This document shows, in pieces, positions 33,134-41,140 of a DNA stretch of 64,000 nucleotides (positions within the stretch are counted from its first letter, which is position 1; each line of letters begins with the position of its first letter). The translations under genes were made by a program, and so were the position numbers. This DNA is from Chloroflexota bacterium (lineage in GTDB: Bacteria > Chloroflexota > Anaerolineae > Anaerolineales > Villigracilaceae): the NCBI GenBank assembly GCA_016234555.1, contig JACRBJ010000032.1, positions 248,001 to 312,000 on the forward strand. The letters are read 5' to 3'. The notes below the pieces were generated by a model, which worked only from the letters and a program-made list of their open reading frames with translations, had not been told where the DNA came from and made no database searches.

Positions 33134-34123
33134 CTATTCGTTGAACATCTCTCCGACCGAACGCCCTTCATGGGCGCGGCGGATGACCTCGCCGAGCAGT
33201 GGGGCAACCGAGCGGACGGTCAGGCGTCCTTCGAGGGCCTTTTTCTTTTCAAGCGAAAGCGGGACGGAATCGGTTGTGACGATGTGTTTGATGGGCAGTT
33301 CCGCCAGCCGTTCGGCTCCGTTGTGCGAAAGAATGGCATGAACAAAAGCCAGGTACACGTCCCGCGCGCCGTTCTGCTTGACCACGTTTACCGCCTGCGC
33401 GATGGAGCCGCCGGTGTCCACTTCGTCGTCCACGATGATGACGTCGCGGTCCTTCACGTCGCCGATCAGGGTCAGGGCTTCAGCTTTGGCGTCGTTTCCC
33501 AGCCGGCGTTTTTCGATGAACGCGATGGGCATGTTCATTTCCGCCGCATAGTTGCGTCCCTTTTTGGCGAAACCCAGGTCAACTGAAACCACCACCGGGT
33601 TCACCATGCCGTGGCGCAGATTCTTGTTGATATGCTCCACCAGCAGATGGGAGGTGGTCAACACGTCGCCGGGGATGGAGAAGAAGCCCTGCACCTGCCC
33701 GGCGTGCGGGTCGAGGGTCATGTAACGGTCCGCGCCGGCGACTTCGATCATGTCTGCAACCAGGCGGGCAGTGATCGGCACGCGCGGCTGGTCTTTTTTA
33801 TCGGAACGTCCGTAACACATATACGGCATGACCGCCGTGATACGCGCCGCGGAATCCAGCCGCAGGGTCTGGATCATGATGAGAAGTTCCATCAGGTTGC
33901 GATGCACGGGCGAGGAAGTGGTCTGGATGACGTATACGTCCTGTCCGCGCACGCTGCCGCCAAGTTTGACAAAAAGGTTCTCGTTGGGGAATTCGACCAC
34001 CTGGCGCTCGCTTAGGGGCAGGGCAAGGTAGTCTGCAATCTTTTGCCCAAGGTCCGGCGAGCCGGTGCCGACAAAAAGTTTGATCCCGCCGTACACTTTC
34101 AAATCATGGTGAGCGTGATGCAT
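33134..34123 (-). CDS. prs: Ribose-phosphate pyrophosphokinase
   Basis: The 329-residue PRPP synthetase has FPNENLFVKLGGSVRGQDVYVIQ, PYMCYGRSDKK, the TLDPHAGQVQGFF metal region and the PRPP loop VIIVDDEVDTGGSI. It makes PRPP from ribose 5-phosphate and ATP for nucleotide, NAD and amino-acid synthesis. The ATG encoding MHHAHH was used: AAGGAG lies 5 nt before it, and it shares one base with the stop of the acetyltransferase gene (TAATG). Confidence 0.96.
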   Translation of the reverse strand: MHHAHHDLKVYGGIKLFVGTGSPDLGQKIADYLALPLSERQVVEFPNENLFVKLGGSVRGQDVYVIQTTSSPVHRNLMELLIMIQTLRLDSAARITAVMPYMCYGRSDKKDQPRVPITARLVADMIEVAGADRYMTLDPHAGQVQGFFSIPGDVLTTSHLLVEHINKNLRHGMVNPVVVSVDLGFAKKGRNYAAEMNMPIAFIEKRRLGNDAKAEALTLIGDVKDRDVIIVDDEVDTGGSIAQAVNVVKQNGARDVYLAFVHAILSHNGAERLAELPIKHIVTTDSVPLSLEKKKALEGRLTVRSVAPLLGEVIRRAHEGRSVGEMFNE

Positions 34124-34677
34124 TATTTCTCCTTCTTGCGCGCAATCCATTCAGAGCGCAGCACGCTCATCACAATTACGTCGTCGTATTTTCCGCGTTT
34201 GTAAACCGCCTCGCGCAGGCGTCCCTCCTCCACAAAGCCAGCTTTTTCATAGGCGCGTTTGCCGCGCGCGTTTTCAGCGTACACTTGTAAATATACGCGA
34301 TTCAAGTTCAGGGTCTCAAAACAATGACGTAACAATAATGTCATCGCCTCTGTGCCGTATCCCTTATTCCATTCCCCCTTTTCGCCGATCATGATGCCCA
34401 GTTCAGCCAGGCGGGCAACCGTATCGATGCCGAACACGCCGCAGTTGCCGATCATCTTCCAGCCATCCCCATCGCGGACTTCCATGGCGAGCGGCTTTTC
34501 AGCCTGGTCGCGCCTGCTCAACGAGTCGAACCAGTTTTCCTCGTCCACGGTGGACATGGGCAGGCACAGCGTCAGGTGATGGGTCACCTCCGGGTCGTTG
34601 ACCCAGGCGCAAAACATCTTCACATCCTCGCGCTCCACAGCCCGCAGCCGTATCCGCTCCCCGTAAATTATGCTCAT
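34123..34677 (-). CDS. GNAT acetyltransferase, RimJ/RimL-like
   Basis: This 184-residue protein has the GNAT fold in its RimJ/RimL-like form: IRLRAVEREDVKMF at the N-terminus, GNCGVFGID, and the acetyl-CoA-binding KGYGTEAMTLLLRHCFETL segment, then NLNRVYLQVYAENARGKRAYEKAGF. Targets of the family include protein N-termini and small amines. The gene overlaps meaB by four bases and prs by one, so it is translated from the operon message; a direct link to B12 metabolism is not evident. Confidence 0.88.
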   Translation of the reverse strand: MSIIYGERIRLRAVEREDVKMFCAWVNDPEVTHHLTLCLPMSTVDEENWFDSLSRRDQAEKPLAMEVRDGDGWKMIGNCGVFGIDTVARLAELGIMIGEKGEWNKGYGTEAMTLLLRHCFETLNLNRVYLQVYAENARGKRAYEKAGFVEEGRLREAVYKRGKYDDVIVMSVLRSEWIARKKEK

Positions 34678-35678
34678 TCGAACCTGCCATTCATCAACAA
34701 TTTGACCGCCTCGCCGGGCGACAATTCCCTTTGGACGATTCGTTCCAGCACGCTTTCATATTGCTCCAGCGGGACATCCTGCCGAAAACGATTGACCAGT
34801 TCCTCGCGGATCAACGTATCCAGTTCGACCTCGAGCCTGGTGCGCTCCCGAAGAGTCCAGTCTCCGCTTTGAGTTAAGTATGCCACATGACGGGCAATGG
34901 ATTCAACAAGTTCCGCAATGCCTGTGCCGTCGGTGGAGATCGTCCGCTGGAGGGGTGGAATCCAGAGTTGGGTTTGCGGCTCTGTTTCGTGGGTGGGGAC
35001 TTCCATGTACGTCCCGTGATGTTTGAAGACGTGCTGTACCGGATGCGCCAGTTCCAGCATGGACTTCAACGCCTTCTCGGTCATCTCCACGCCGGGACGG
35101 TCGGCCTTGTTCACCACGAGAATGTCCGCGATTTCGAGAATGCCCGCCTTGATGGCCTGGATATCGTCGCCGAGACCGGGCGCTTCGACCACCAGTGTGG
35201 TGTGCGCGAGACGGGCAATATCCACCTCGCTTTGCCCCGCACCGACGGTCTCGATGATGATCTTATCGAAACCAGCCGCGTCGAAGACCCGCGCCATGTT
35301 CGCCGTGGACTGAGCCAGCCCGCCGAGCGATCCGCGGGTTGCCATTGAGCGGATGAAGACGCCGGGGTCGCCGGCAAGGTCGCGCATCCGCACGCGGTCA
35401 CCCAGCACCGCTCCACCCGTGAACGGGCTGGACGGATCGACGGCGACCACCGCCACGCGTTTATCTTCGAATTTTCGGTAATGCAGGGCGAGTTGATTTA
35501 CCAGCGACGATTTGCCCGTGCCTGGAGCGCCGGTCACGCCGATCAGATGCGCCTTGCCGGTGTGCGGGAAAAGTCCGACGAGTGTGGCGCGGCTTTCGGG
35601 TGAATCATTCTCCACCTGGGTCAACAGGCGGGACAATGCAAGACGGTTGCCGTCGAGGATGGCTTGAAAATCAGTCAT
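34674..35678 (-). CDS. meaB: Methylmalonyl-CoA mutase-associated GTPase MeaB
   Basis: The 334-residue protein is a SIMIBI-class GTPase with Walker A GVTGAPGTGKSS, VDPSSPFTGGAVLGDRVRM, IRSMATRGSLGGL, IIETVGAGQSEVDI and the NKADRPG guanine motif. MeaB/ArgK guards and reloads the cobalamin of methylmalonyl-CoA mutase. Here it follows the gene for a separate B12-binding mutase subunit by 52 nt, which supports that assignment over the old ArgK label. Confidence 0.95.
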   Translation of the reverse strand: MTDFQAILDGNRLALSRLLTQVENDSPESRATLVGLFPHTGKAHLIGVTGAPGTGKSSLVNQLALHYRKFEDKRVAVVAVDPSSPFTGGAVLGDRVRMRDLAGDPGVFIRSMATRGSLGGLAQSTANMARVFDAAGFDKIIIETVGAGQSEVDIARLAHTTLVVEAPGLGDDIQAIKAGILEIADILVVNKADRPGVEMTEKALKSMLELAHPVQHVFKHHGTYMEVPTHETEPQTQLWIPPLQRTISTDGTGIAELVESIARHVAYLTQSGDWTLRERTRLEVELDTLIREELVNRFRQDVPLEQYESVLERIVQRELSPGEAVKLLMNGRFE

Positions 35679-35729
35679 GAATTCACAACAAAAACACAGA
35701 GCTTTTTCAACTCTGTGTCTCGGTCGATG

Positions 35730-36128
35730 CTATCCCGCCACTGACGTTTTGACATCGCGAATGATGTCTTCGGTGGACGCGCCGGGTCCGTAGACACCGC
35801 TCACGCCCATCTCCTTCAGGCGCAAGAGGTCTTCGTCCGGGATGATGCCTCCGACAAAGACCTTCACATTCGACTGTCCATTGTTTTTCAGCAGTTCCAA
35901 TAGGCGGGGAGTCAAAGCCATGTGCGCGCCGGAAAGGATGGAGAGTCCGACGACATCCACATCCTCCTGCAAGGCGGCTTCGGCAATCATTTCAGGGGTC
36001 TGGCGCAAACCGGTGTAAATGACTTCCATGCCGGCATCGCGCAGGGCGCGCGCCACAACTTTCGCTCCGCGGTCATGCCCATCGAGTCCGGGCTTGGCTA
36101 CCAATACACGTATCTTCTTTTCGGTCAT
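35730..36128 (-). CDS. Methylmalonyl-CoA mutase small subunit, B12-binding
   Basis: The 132-residue protein is a stand-alone cobalamin-binding Rossmann domain. D16, H18 and G21 in LDGHDRG form the DxHxxG motif whose His binds cobalt; [11 protein letters not shown] and [26 protein letters not shown] complete the fold. In split mutases a separate large subunit carries the substrate barrel; that gene is not in this window. GGAGG lies just before the ATG, and a TATAAT box is seen near 36156. It leads the operon with meaB, prs and mutM. Confidence 0.94.
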   Translation of the reverse strand: MTEKKIRVLVAKPGLDGHDRGAKVVARALRDAGMEVIYTGLRQTPEMIAEAALQEDVDVVGLSILSGAHMALTPRLLELLKNNGQSNVKVFVGGIIPDEDLLRLKEMGVSGVYGPGASTEDIIRDVKTSVAG

Positions 36129-36223
36129 GGTTCCTCCGAGGGAATGATGGCAAAAATTATACTATGCAACCCCACTGTGCTTTACGGAATTATGTCATGG
36201 CTTTCGAGGTTGAAAATAATCAA

Positions 36224-38524
36224 CTACATCCCGTCGTCCTTCGGCGGCGCGGTCTGACCGTAATCCAAAACCGCGCGCATCTGCGTGCCGCCTTCGGGCG
36301 GACCGACGATCTTCTTGTCTTCCATCGTATCCACAAGACGCGAGGCGCGGGTGTAACCGATGCGCAGTCTTCTTTGCAGCATCGAGACCGAGGCGCGTCC
36401 CTCCTTGCGGACGATTTCCACCGCGTCGCCAAACAGCGGATCGCCTTCGGCGGGCTTGCCCTCATCCCAGAGTTCGCCCTGTTTAAGCGGAATGTTGGTC
36501 GGCGCTGAATCGGCGGGCATACCGGCGACGGCGTACGGGCTGGCGTTGCCAGCCTGATTCCGCCAGTATTCGGTCAGCCGCTGGATTTCGTGGTCGGAGA
36601 CGAAGACGCCCTGCAAGCGTGCAGCGGACGGGGCATCGGGGGCCTGATAGAGCATATCGCCGCGTCCGAGCAAACGCTCTGCGCCGGGCTGGTCGAGGAT
36701 GACGCGGCTGTCGGTGTTGGACGCCACCGCAAAGGCAATGCGCGCCGGGAAGTTGGCTTTGATCAAACCCGTCACCACATCCACCGAGGGACGCTGCGTG
36801 GCGAGCACCATGTGAATGCCGGTCGCGCGCGCCAGTTGTGCCAGACGGGTGATCGTCTTTTCGGTTTCATCGGGGGCGATCATCATCAGGTCAGCCAGTT
36901 CGTCGATGATGATGACGAGGTAGGGCAGTTTCTTCTGTCCCTGCAATTTCATCTTCGCGTTGTAGTCGATGATGTTGCGCGAGCCAGCCTGCGCGAAGAG
37001 GTGATAGCGCTTGTCCATCTCACGGGTCATCCATTGCAGGGCGCCGATCACACGGTCCATTTCCACCACCACGGGACCGAGCAGGTGCGGGATGCCGTTG
37101 TAGCCGGTCAACTCGACGCGTTTCGGATCGACCAGCACGAGCCGCAAATCGTCCGGGGTGTTGTAGAGCAACAAGCAGGTCAGGATGGAATTGACGCAGA
37201 CCGACTTGCCGGAGCCGGTGGTGCCGGCGATCAACAGGTGGGGCATCCCTTCGAGGCTGGTGATGATGGGAACGCCAGCCACGTCACGCCCAAGCGCGAA
37301 GTTCAAGGGTTTGGTATTGCGCTTGTAAGTCTCGCTTTCCAAAATGTCGCGCAGGGCGACCATCGCCATCTCTTCGTTCGGCACTTCGATGCCCACGTAG
37401 CTGTGTCCCGGCACGGGAGCCTGGATGCGGATGCGCGGCGCGGCAAGCGCGAGCGCGAGGTCGTCGGAAAGGGAGGCAATCTTGCTGACGCGGACTTTGG
37501 TCTTGACTCCGCCTCTCGATTCGAGAAAGAGCGGCTCGACTCCGAACTGGGTGATGGACGGTCCGCGACTGATCTCGACCACCTGTGCCGGTGCGCCAAA
37601 CGAGGCGAGAGTCTCTTCGATGAGACGCGCCCGCTGCTGGATGAAGTCCTCGTTGATCGAGGGGGCGTTACCGGCGTCGAGGATGTCGCTGGCTTGGGGC
37701 AGGGTCCAGTGGATGACGGATGGTCCACTGGTGGTGCGGGTGGGTTGGACTATATTGCCGGCAGGGACAACGGGCGGCACGACGGAAGAATCCAACGGGG
37801 TGAAATCCCCCGCAGGGGTCGAAACGGAATCAGCCTGAGGGGCGGGCACAGTGCGGAGCGGCTTCTTCAACAGGGCGTTGAGCCATCCCGTCAGCGGAGC
37901 CGTCCAAAAGAACAAGTCCCTGACCGGCTTATCCAGAAAAACCGCAACACTGATGATAAAGCCTGCAACCAGCATGATGAACGTCCCGCCTTCGCCGAAA
38001 GCAAACCAGAGGAAACGCATGAAGAGTCCGCCGAGCGTGCCGCCGCCCCTGCCTTCCAGCCCGGTCATTTCGGCGGTTTCGTAAGTGGAGGTTGTGAAGT
38101 GCAGGGCTGTTAGCATCCAGAAGAAAAGCAGGATGCTGCCGGCTGCCCGCTCCGCCGAAAGCGGGGGGACGCGCTCGATCTTGCGGACGATCAACCATCC
38201 GCCAAAAACCAGCAAGCCGACCGGCAAAACATAGGAGCCCCAGCCGAAGATTTGCAAAACCCCGCGCATGATTTCGGAATGGTTGGCGGAGAGCAATCCC
38301 GCGCCGATGAGAATTCCCACAACGGAAAGCACGCCACCCAGCACGTCGAGTTTGCGTTCGGGAGACAGTTTGTCCCACAGCGATTGCGACGGCGGTGGGG
38401 GGTGCTGCGGCTTGTGCTTGTGCGCAGGTTTATGCTGCGGATTTTCCTTCTTCTTTGGAGGCAGGACTTTTTCCGCAGGCTTGGAACTTTTCTTCGGGGG
38501 AGTGGATGGTTTGAGAAGAGGCAT
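36224..38524 (-). CDS. ftsK: DNA translocase FtsK/SpoIIIE
   Basis: This 766-residue protein has four or five transmembrane segments (about 60-215), a variable linker, an alpha-beta domain beginning near residue 300, and the motor with Walker A HLLIAGTTGSGKSVCVNSIL, Walker B LVIIIDELADLMM and the ATQRPSVDVVTG segment. The winged-helix gamma domain near the end (GRASVSMLQRRLRIGYTRASRLVDTMEDKKIVGP) reads polarity sequences on DNA. It moves chromosome ends at division. The Lys/Pro/His-rich N-terminus is unusual. The start at MPLLKPS was preferred over a longer frame. Confidence 0.95.
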   Translation of the reverse strand: MPLLKPSTPPKKSSKPAEKVLPPKKKENPQHKPAHKHKPQHPPPPSQSLWDKLSPERKLDVLGGVLSVVGILIGAGLLSANHSEIMRGVLQIFGWGSYVLPVGLLVFGGWLIVRKIERVPPLSAERAAGSILLFFWMLTALHFTTSTYETAEMTGLEGRGGGTLGGLFMRFLWFAFGEGGTFIMLVAGFIISVAVFLDKPVRDLFFWTAPLTGWLNALLKKPLRTVPAPQADSVSTPAGDFTPLDSSVVPPVVPAGNIVQPTRTTSGPSVIHWTLPQASDILDAGNAPSINEDFIQQRARLIEETLASFGAPAQVVEISRGPSITQFGVEPLFLESRGGVKTKVRVSKIASLSDDLALALAAPRIRIQAPVPGHSYVGIEVPNEEMAMVALRDILESETYKRNTKPLNFALGRDVAGVPIITSLEGMPHLLIAGTTGSGKSVCVNSILTCLLLYNTPDDLRLVLVDPKRVELTGYNGIPHLLGPVVVEMDRVIGALQWMTREMDKRYHLFAQAGSRNIIDYNAKMKLQGQKKLPYLVIIIDELADLMMIAPDETEKTITRLAQLARATGIHMVLATQRPSVDVVTGLIKANFPARIAFAVASNTDSRVILDQPGAERLLGRGDMLYQAPDAPSAARLQGVFVSDHEIQRLTEYWRNQAGNASPYAVAGMPADSAPTNIPLKQGELWDEGKPAEGDPLFGDAVEIVRKEGRASVSMLQRRLRIGYTRASRLVDTMEDKKIVGPPEGGTQMRAVLDYGQTAPPKDDGM

Positions 38525-38565
38525 AAAAGCAAAGGATGAAGTATGTAAAAGATGAATGCTTGCAG

Positions 38566-38571
38566 AGTATA
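38566..38571 (-). promoter_or_regulatory. Extended -10 promoter of ftsK
   Basis: TGC TATACT on the minus strand lies about 42 nt before the ftsK ATG. The 17 bases around it are the same as those before the Cas4-like N-half gene (24113). Confidence 0.45.
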
Positions 38572-38654
38572 GCACAAATGGTCTGTTTTCTTTGAGGTAC
38601 AATTGTCGCAGTCGCGTTCGTTGCTCTTTGACAAATTAATCCGGCAAAAGACCC

Positions 38655-38723
38655 AGCCACAGATTTCACGGATTTTCACCGATTTTTAAAAACAATCCGT
38701 GTGAATTCGTGTAAATCCGTGGC
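38655..38723. repeat. CCACGGATTT-type imperfect palindrome
   Basis: GCCACAGATTTCACGGATTT on the left and an ATCCGTG...AATCCGTGGC arm on the right form an imperfect inverted repeat with internal copies of CACGGATT. Similar elements are dispersed in many bacterial genomes. It occupies most of the 295-nt gap between ftsK and the RNase Z gene; no gene was seen there. Confidence 0.65.
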
Positions 38724-38819
38724 AAATGCATTTCGGGGATTGCTGGATTTAATTTCTATTCTGCAAGAAACGTGACCTATCGTGCGATCCATCGTTGAAA
38801 ATTTCAAGGACTCACAACT

Positions 38820-39749
38820 TTGTTCGAACTTCTTTTTCTAGGCACCTCTGCATCCGCGCCCTCGGCAAGGCGCGGGCTTTCCAGTTTGGTCGTATCCCAC
38901 AATGAATACCGTTTTCTTATCGACTGCGGCGAGGGAACGCAACGACAAATTCTGCAATCTGGAATCGGGTTCAAACGCCTGACCCGTATCCTGCTCACGC
39001 ACGGACATCTCGATCACATCCTCGGCTTGGGCGGATTGCTTTCCACCCTCCTTCGCTGGGAGTCGATTGACGAGCTTCAAATCTACGGTGGCAAGTCCAC
39101 GCTGGAACGGGTACATACGCTTCTCTACGATGTTGTCCTGCGCGGCAACCAGCCACCGATGCCGCTGGTCCTGAATGAGATCAAGCCTGGGGTCATCTTC
39201 GATGCGGAAGATTTCACCGTGACGGCTTTCCCCGTCACCCACCGCGGACCCGATTGCCTTGGCTACGTCTTCGAGGAGAAGGCGCGGCGACCGTTTCTTT
39301 CGGAGAAGGCGGACGCGCTCGGCGTGCCGTTTGGTCCCGAACGGCGGGAACTGGTCGAGGGGCGTGAGATTACCCTCGCGGATGGCAGGATTGTCAAACC
39401 CGACGAGGTGCTCGGCGACTGGGAACGGGGCAGCAAACTGGTTGTCGTTGGCGACGCAGGGCGAACCGACAACCTGCTCGAAGTCTGCCGGGGCGCGGAC
39501 GGGCTGGTCATCGAGTCCACATACCTGGATGAAGAAGAGGATATGGCGAAGCAGTTCTCCCATCTCACGGCTCGCATGGGCGCGGAACTGGCTGTCAGGG
39601 CGGGCGTGAAGAAACTCATCCTCACTCATATCTCCCGCCGCTACCGCGAAAAGGACGTCATCGCCGAGGCGCAGTCCGTTTTTCCAAGTGCGATGGTGGC
39701 AAGGGATTTCGATACGCATCAGATCAGGAAGGAACCGGGCGGGGGATAG
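38820..39749 (+). CDS. rnz: Ribonuclease Z-like metallo-beta-lactamase fold nuclease
   Basis: The 309-residue protein has the RNase Z pattern: FLGTSASAPSARRGLSSLVV, FLIDCGEGTQRQI, the metal motif LTHGHLDHILGLGG, AFPVTHRGPDCLGY, VVGDAGRT and the late LTHISRRY. RNase Z trims tRNA 3' ends. The gene appears to start with TTG, preceded by AAGGA about 10 nt upstream; no ATG is available before the first beta strand. Confidence 0.92.
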   Translation: MFELLFLGTSASAPSARRGLSSLVVSHNEYRFLIDCGEGTQRQILQSGIGFKRLTRILLTHGHLDHILGLGGLLSTLLRWESIDELQIYGGKSTLERVHTLLYDVVLRGNQPPMPLVLNEIKPGVIFDAEDFTVTAFPVTHRGPDCLGYVFEEKARRPFLSEKADALGVPFGPERRELVEGREITLADGRIVKPDEVLGDWERGSKLVVVGDAGRTDNLLEVCRGADGLVIESTYLDEEEDMAKQFSHLTARMGAELAVRAGVKKLILTHISRRYREKDVIAEAQSVFPSAMVARDFDTHQIRKEPGGG

Positions 39750-39796
39750 TCTTCGGCTATTATTCCAGGCATTTGTAAATTTTGGACAAATTGGGC

Positions 39797-39825
39797 TTGA
39801 CATCGGTGATCTTTCGTTGTATTAT
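39797..39825 (+). promoter_or_regulatory. Near-consensus sigma70 promoter
   Basis: TTGACA and TATTAT are separated by exactly 17 nt, 18 nt upstream of the ATG of the P-loop ATPase gene. This is the closest match to consensus noticed in the window. Confidence 0.75.
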
Positions 39826-39842
39826 TAGAACGGATGTTCTAA
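39825..39842 (+). promoter_or_regulatory. LexA-like operator
   Basis: TTAGAACGGATGTTCTAA is a perfect 7-bp palindrome around GGAT and contains the GAAC-N4-GTTC core of Gram-positive and Chloroflexota-type SOS boxes. It begins at the last base of the -10 box and covers the expected +1, the right place for repression. Confidence 0.6.
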
Positions 39843-39843
39843 T

Positions 39844-40632
39844 ATGAGCGAGATGAACCGTTTCTCCCTGATGATGGATGCCCTGACTGCACTTACAGAA
39901 GTGGAGCAGGAAAAACTCGATTTGCGCGCGCCCAAGCCTGATGCGCCGACTTTGAGTTCTGTCCTCGCCGGCAGCTCTCCGCTTCCCAATTCCGCGCTCT
40001 TCCTCGGCATGGCGGAGGACGGCTTGCCTGTGCTGCTGGATCTGTACGACCCGGTGCCGGGTCCCATCCTCATCGTTGGGGACAAAGCCAGCGGCAAGAC
40101 CGCATTTCTGCAAATGATCGCCCGCTCCACCGAACAACTGCATCGACCGGACGATGTGCAGTCCGGCGTCATCACATCACATCCCGACGAATGGAAGAAT
40201 TTTCAAAACAGCCAGAGCGTAGTGGGAGTTTATTCGGCGCGCGAGAATTCGGCGCTCGAACTGCTACGATCCCTGGTTACGTGGGCGCACAACAACCGGG
40301 ATCAAAAACAAACCCTACTACTTTTGATCGACGACCTCGAAGCGGTAATCAAGCTTGGGCAGGAAGCCGAACAAAATCTGCGCTGGCTGCTCCTGCGCGG
40401 ACCCAGCCGCCGCGTCTGGCCCATCATTACGCTTAACGCAAGCCATGCCCGCGAGATGGATGCCTGGCTGGAATTCTTCCGCACCCGCCTGTTTGGCTGC
40501 ATCGACGATGCAGACGCCTCACAACTCGTCACCGGCAGCAAGGACAGGTTGTTTGGCGCGCTGGCTGAATCGCAATTCACCATGCGTGAAGGAAACAACT
40601 GGCTGAACTTCTGGGCTCCCGCAATCGATTAG
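39844..40632 (+). CDS. P-loop ATPase of unknown function, probably SOS-regulated
   Basis: This 262-residue protein has Walker A GDKASGKT at 79-86, inside PILIVGDKASGKTAFLQMIA, and Walker B LLLLIDDLE at about 158-166. The region WLLLRGPSRRVWPIITLNAS carries an Arg-rich segment suitable for an arginine finger, as in FtsK/HerA-like ATPases. The N-terminal 60 residues and the end show no recognised domain. The promoter carries a LexA-like palindrome only 2 nt before the ATG, so DNA-damage control is inferred. The next small gene (40649) follows by 16 nt and is probably co-induced. Confidence 0.75.
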   Translation: MSEMNRFSLMMDALTALTEVEQEKLDLRAPKPDAPTLSSVLAGSSPLPNSALFLGMAEDGLPVLLDLYDPVPGPILIVGDKASGKTAFLQMIARSTEQLHRPDDVQSGVITSHPDEWKNFQNSQSVVGVYSARENSALELLRSLVTWAHNNRDQKQTLLLLIDDLEAVIKLGQEAEQNLRWLLLRGPSRRVWPIITLNASHAREMDAWLEFFRTRLFGCIDDADASQLVTGSKDRLFGALAESQFTMREGNNWLNFWAPAID

Positions 40633-40648
40633 AGAAAGGCAAAACGTC

Positions 40649-40885
40649 ATGCACACCGGAATGTTATGGTTTGACAATGATCCAGGCGTCACATTGAGCG
40701 TTAAAATTCAAAAAGCAATGGACTATTACAGCAGGAAATTCGGGCGCACGCCAGATATCTGCCTTGTCCACCCCAGCATGTTGGACGACGGCAGGAAGCA
40801 ACTTGAATTGGGGAAACTGACCGTCCGCCCCTATCGTCCCGTTATGCCGGGACACCTTTGGATCGGTGTCGAAGACCAGCGATAA
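40649..40885 (+). CDS. Small conserved-looking protein of unknown function
   Basis: The 78-residue protein has GMLWFDNDPGVTLSVKI, then KAMDYYSRKFGRTPDICLVHPS, and ends in MPGHLWIGVED. The aromatic, proline and histidine positions suggest a compact alpha-beta fold. AAAGG lies 9 nt before the ATG and the gene follows the P-loop ATPase within 16 nt, so they probably share the LexA-like promoter. No family name is known to me. A terminator lies about 70 nt downstream. Confidence 0.7.
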   Translation: MHTGMLWFDNDPGVTLSVKIQKAMDYYSRKFGRTPDICLVHPSMLDDGRKQLELGKLTVRPYRPVMPGHLWIGVEDQR

Positions 40886-40887
40886 AC

Positions 40888-40938
40888 TTGGAATGCGGTG
40901 GGACAAGCCAAAGTCCTTCGCCATTCGCCACATTCCAA
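40888..40938. repeat. TTGGAATG(C/T)GG inverted repeat
   Basis: TTGGAATGCGG and CCACATTCCAA flank a 29-nt spacer in the 255-nt gap between 40885 and 41141. With the terminator just downstream it forms two successive hairpins. No gene was seen in this gap. Confidence 0.5.
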
Positions 40939-40952
40939 ACGGTCTTTACCAG

Positions 40953-40986
40953 CATCCCGCAGATACCGGCTGCGGGATGTGTTTTT
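40953..40986 (+). terminator. Intrinsic terminator of the P-loop ATPase unit
   Basis: CATCCCGCAG and its complement form a stem with a 7-nt loop and are followed by TGTTTTTAAG. Confidence 0.85.
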
Positions 40987-41140
40987 AAGGCGCTCCCAGA
41001 TTTCAAAACCCATCGAGCCGCTGTCGGGTTGCTCCCGCTCACCAGTCGATCCATCTCCACCATAAACGATCTCGAAATAATTGCCGCGTTCCTGCGGTTT
41101 GCGAAGTACAATTGGGAGGAAACTCAACAAGGTTTTTCCC

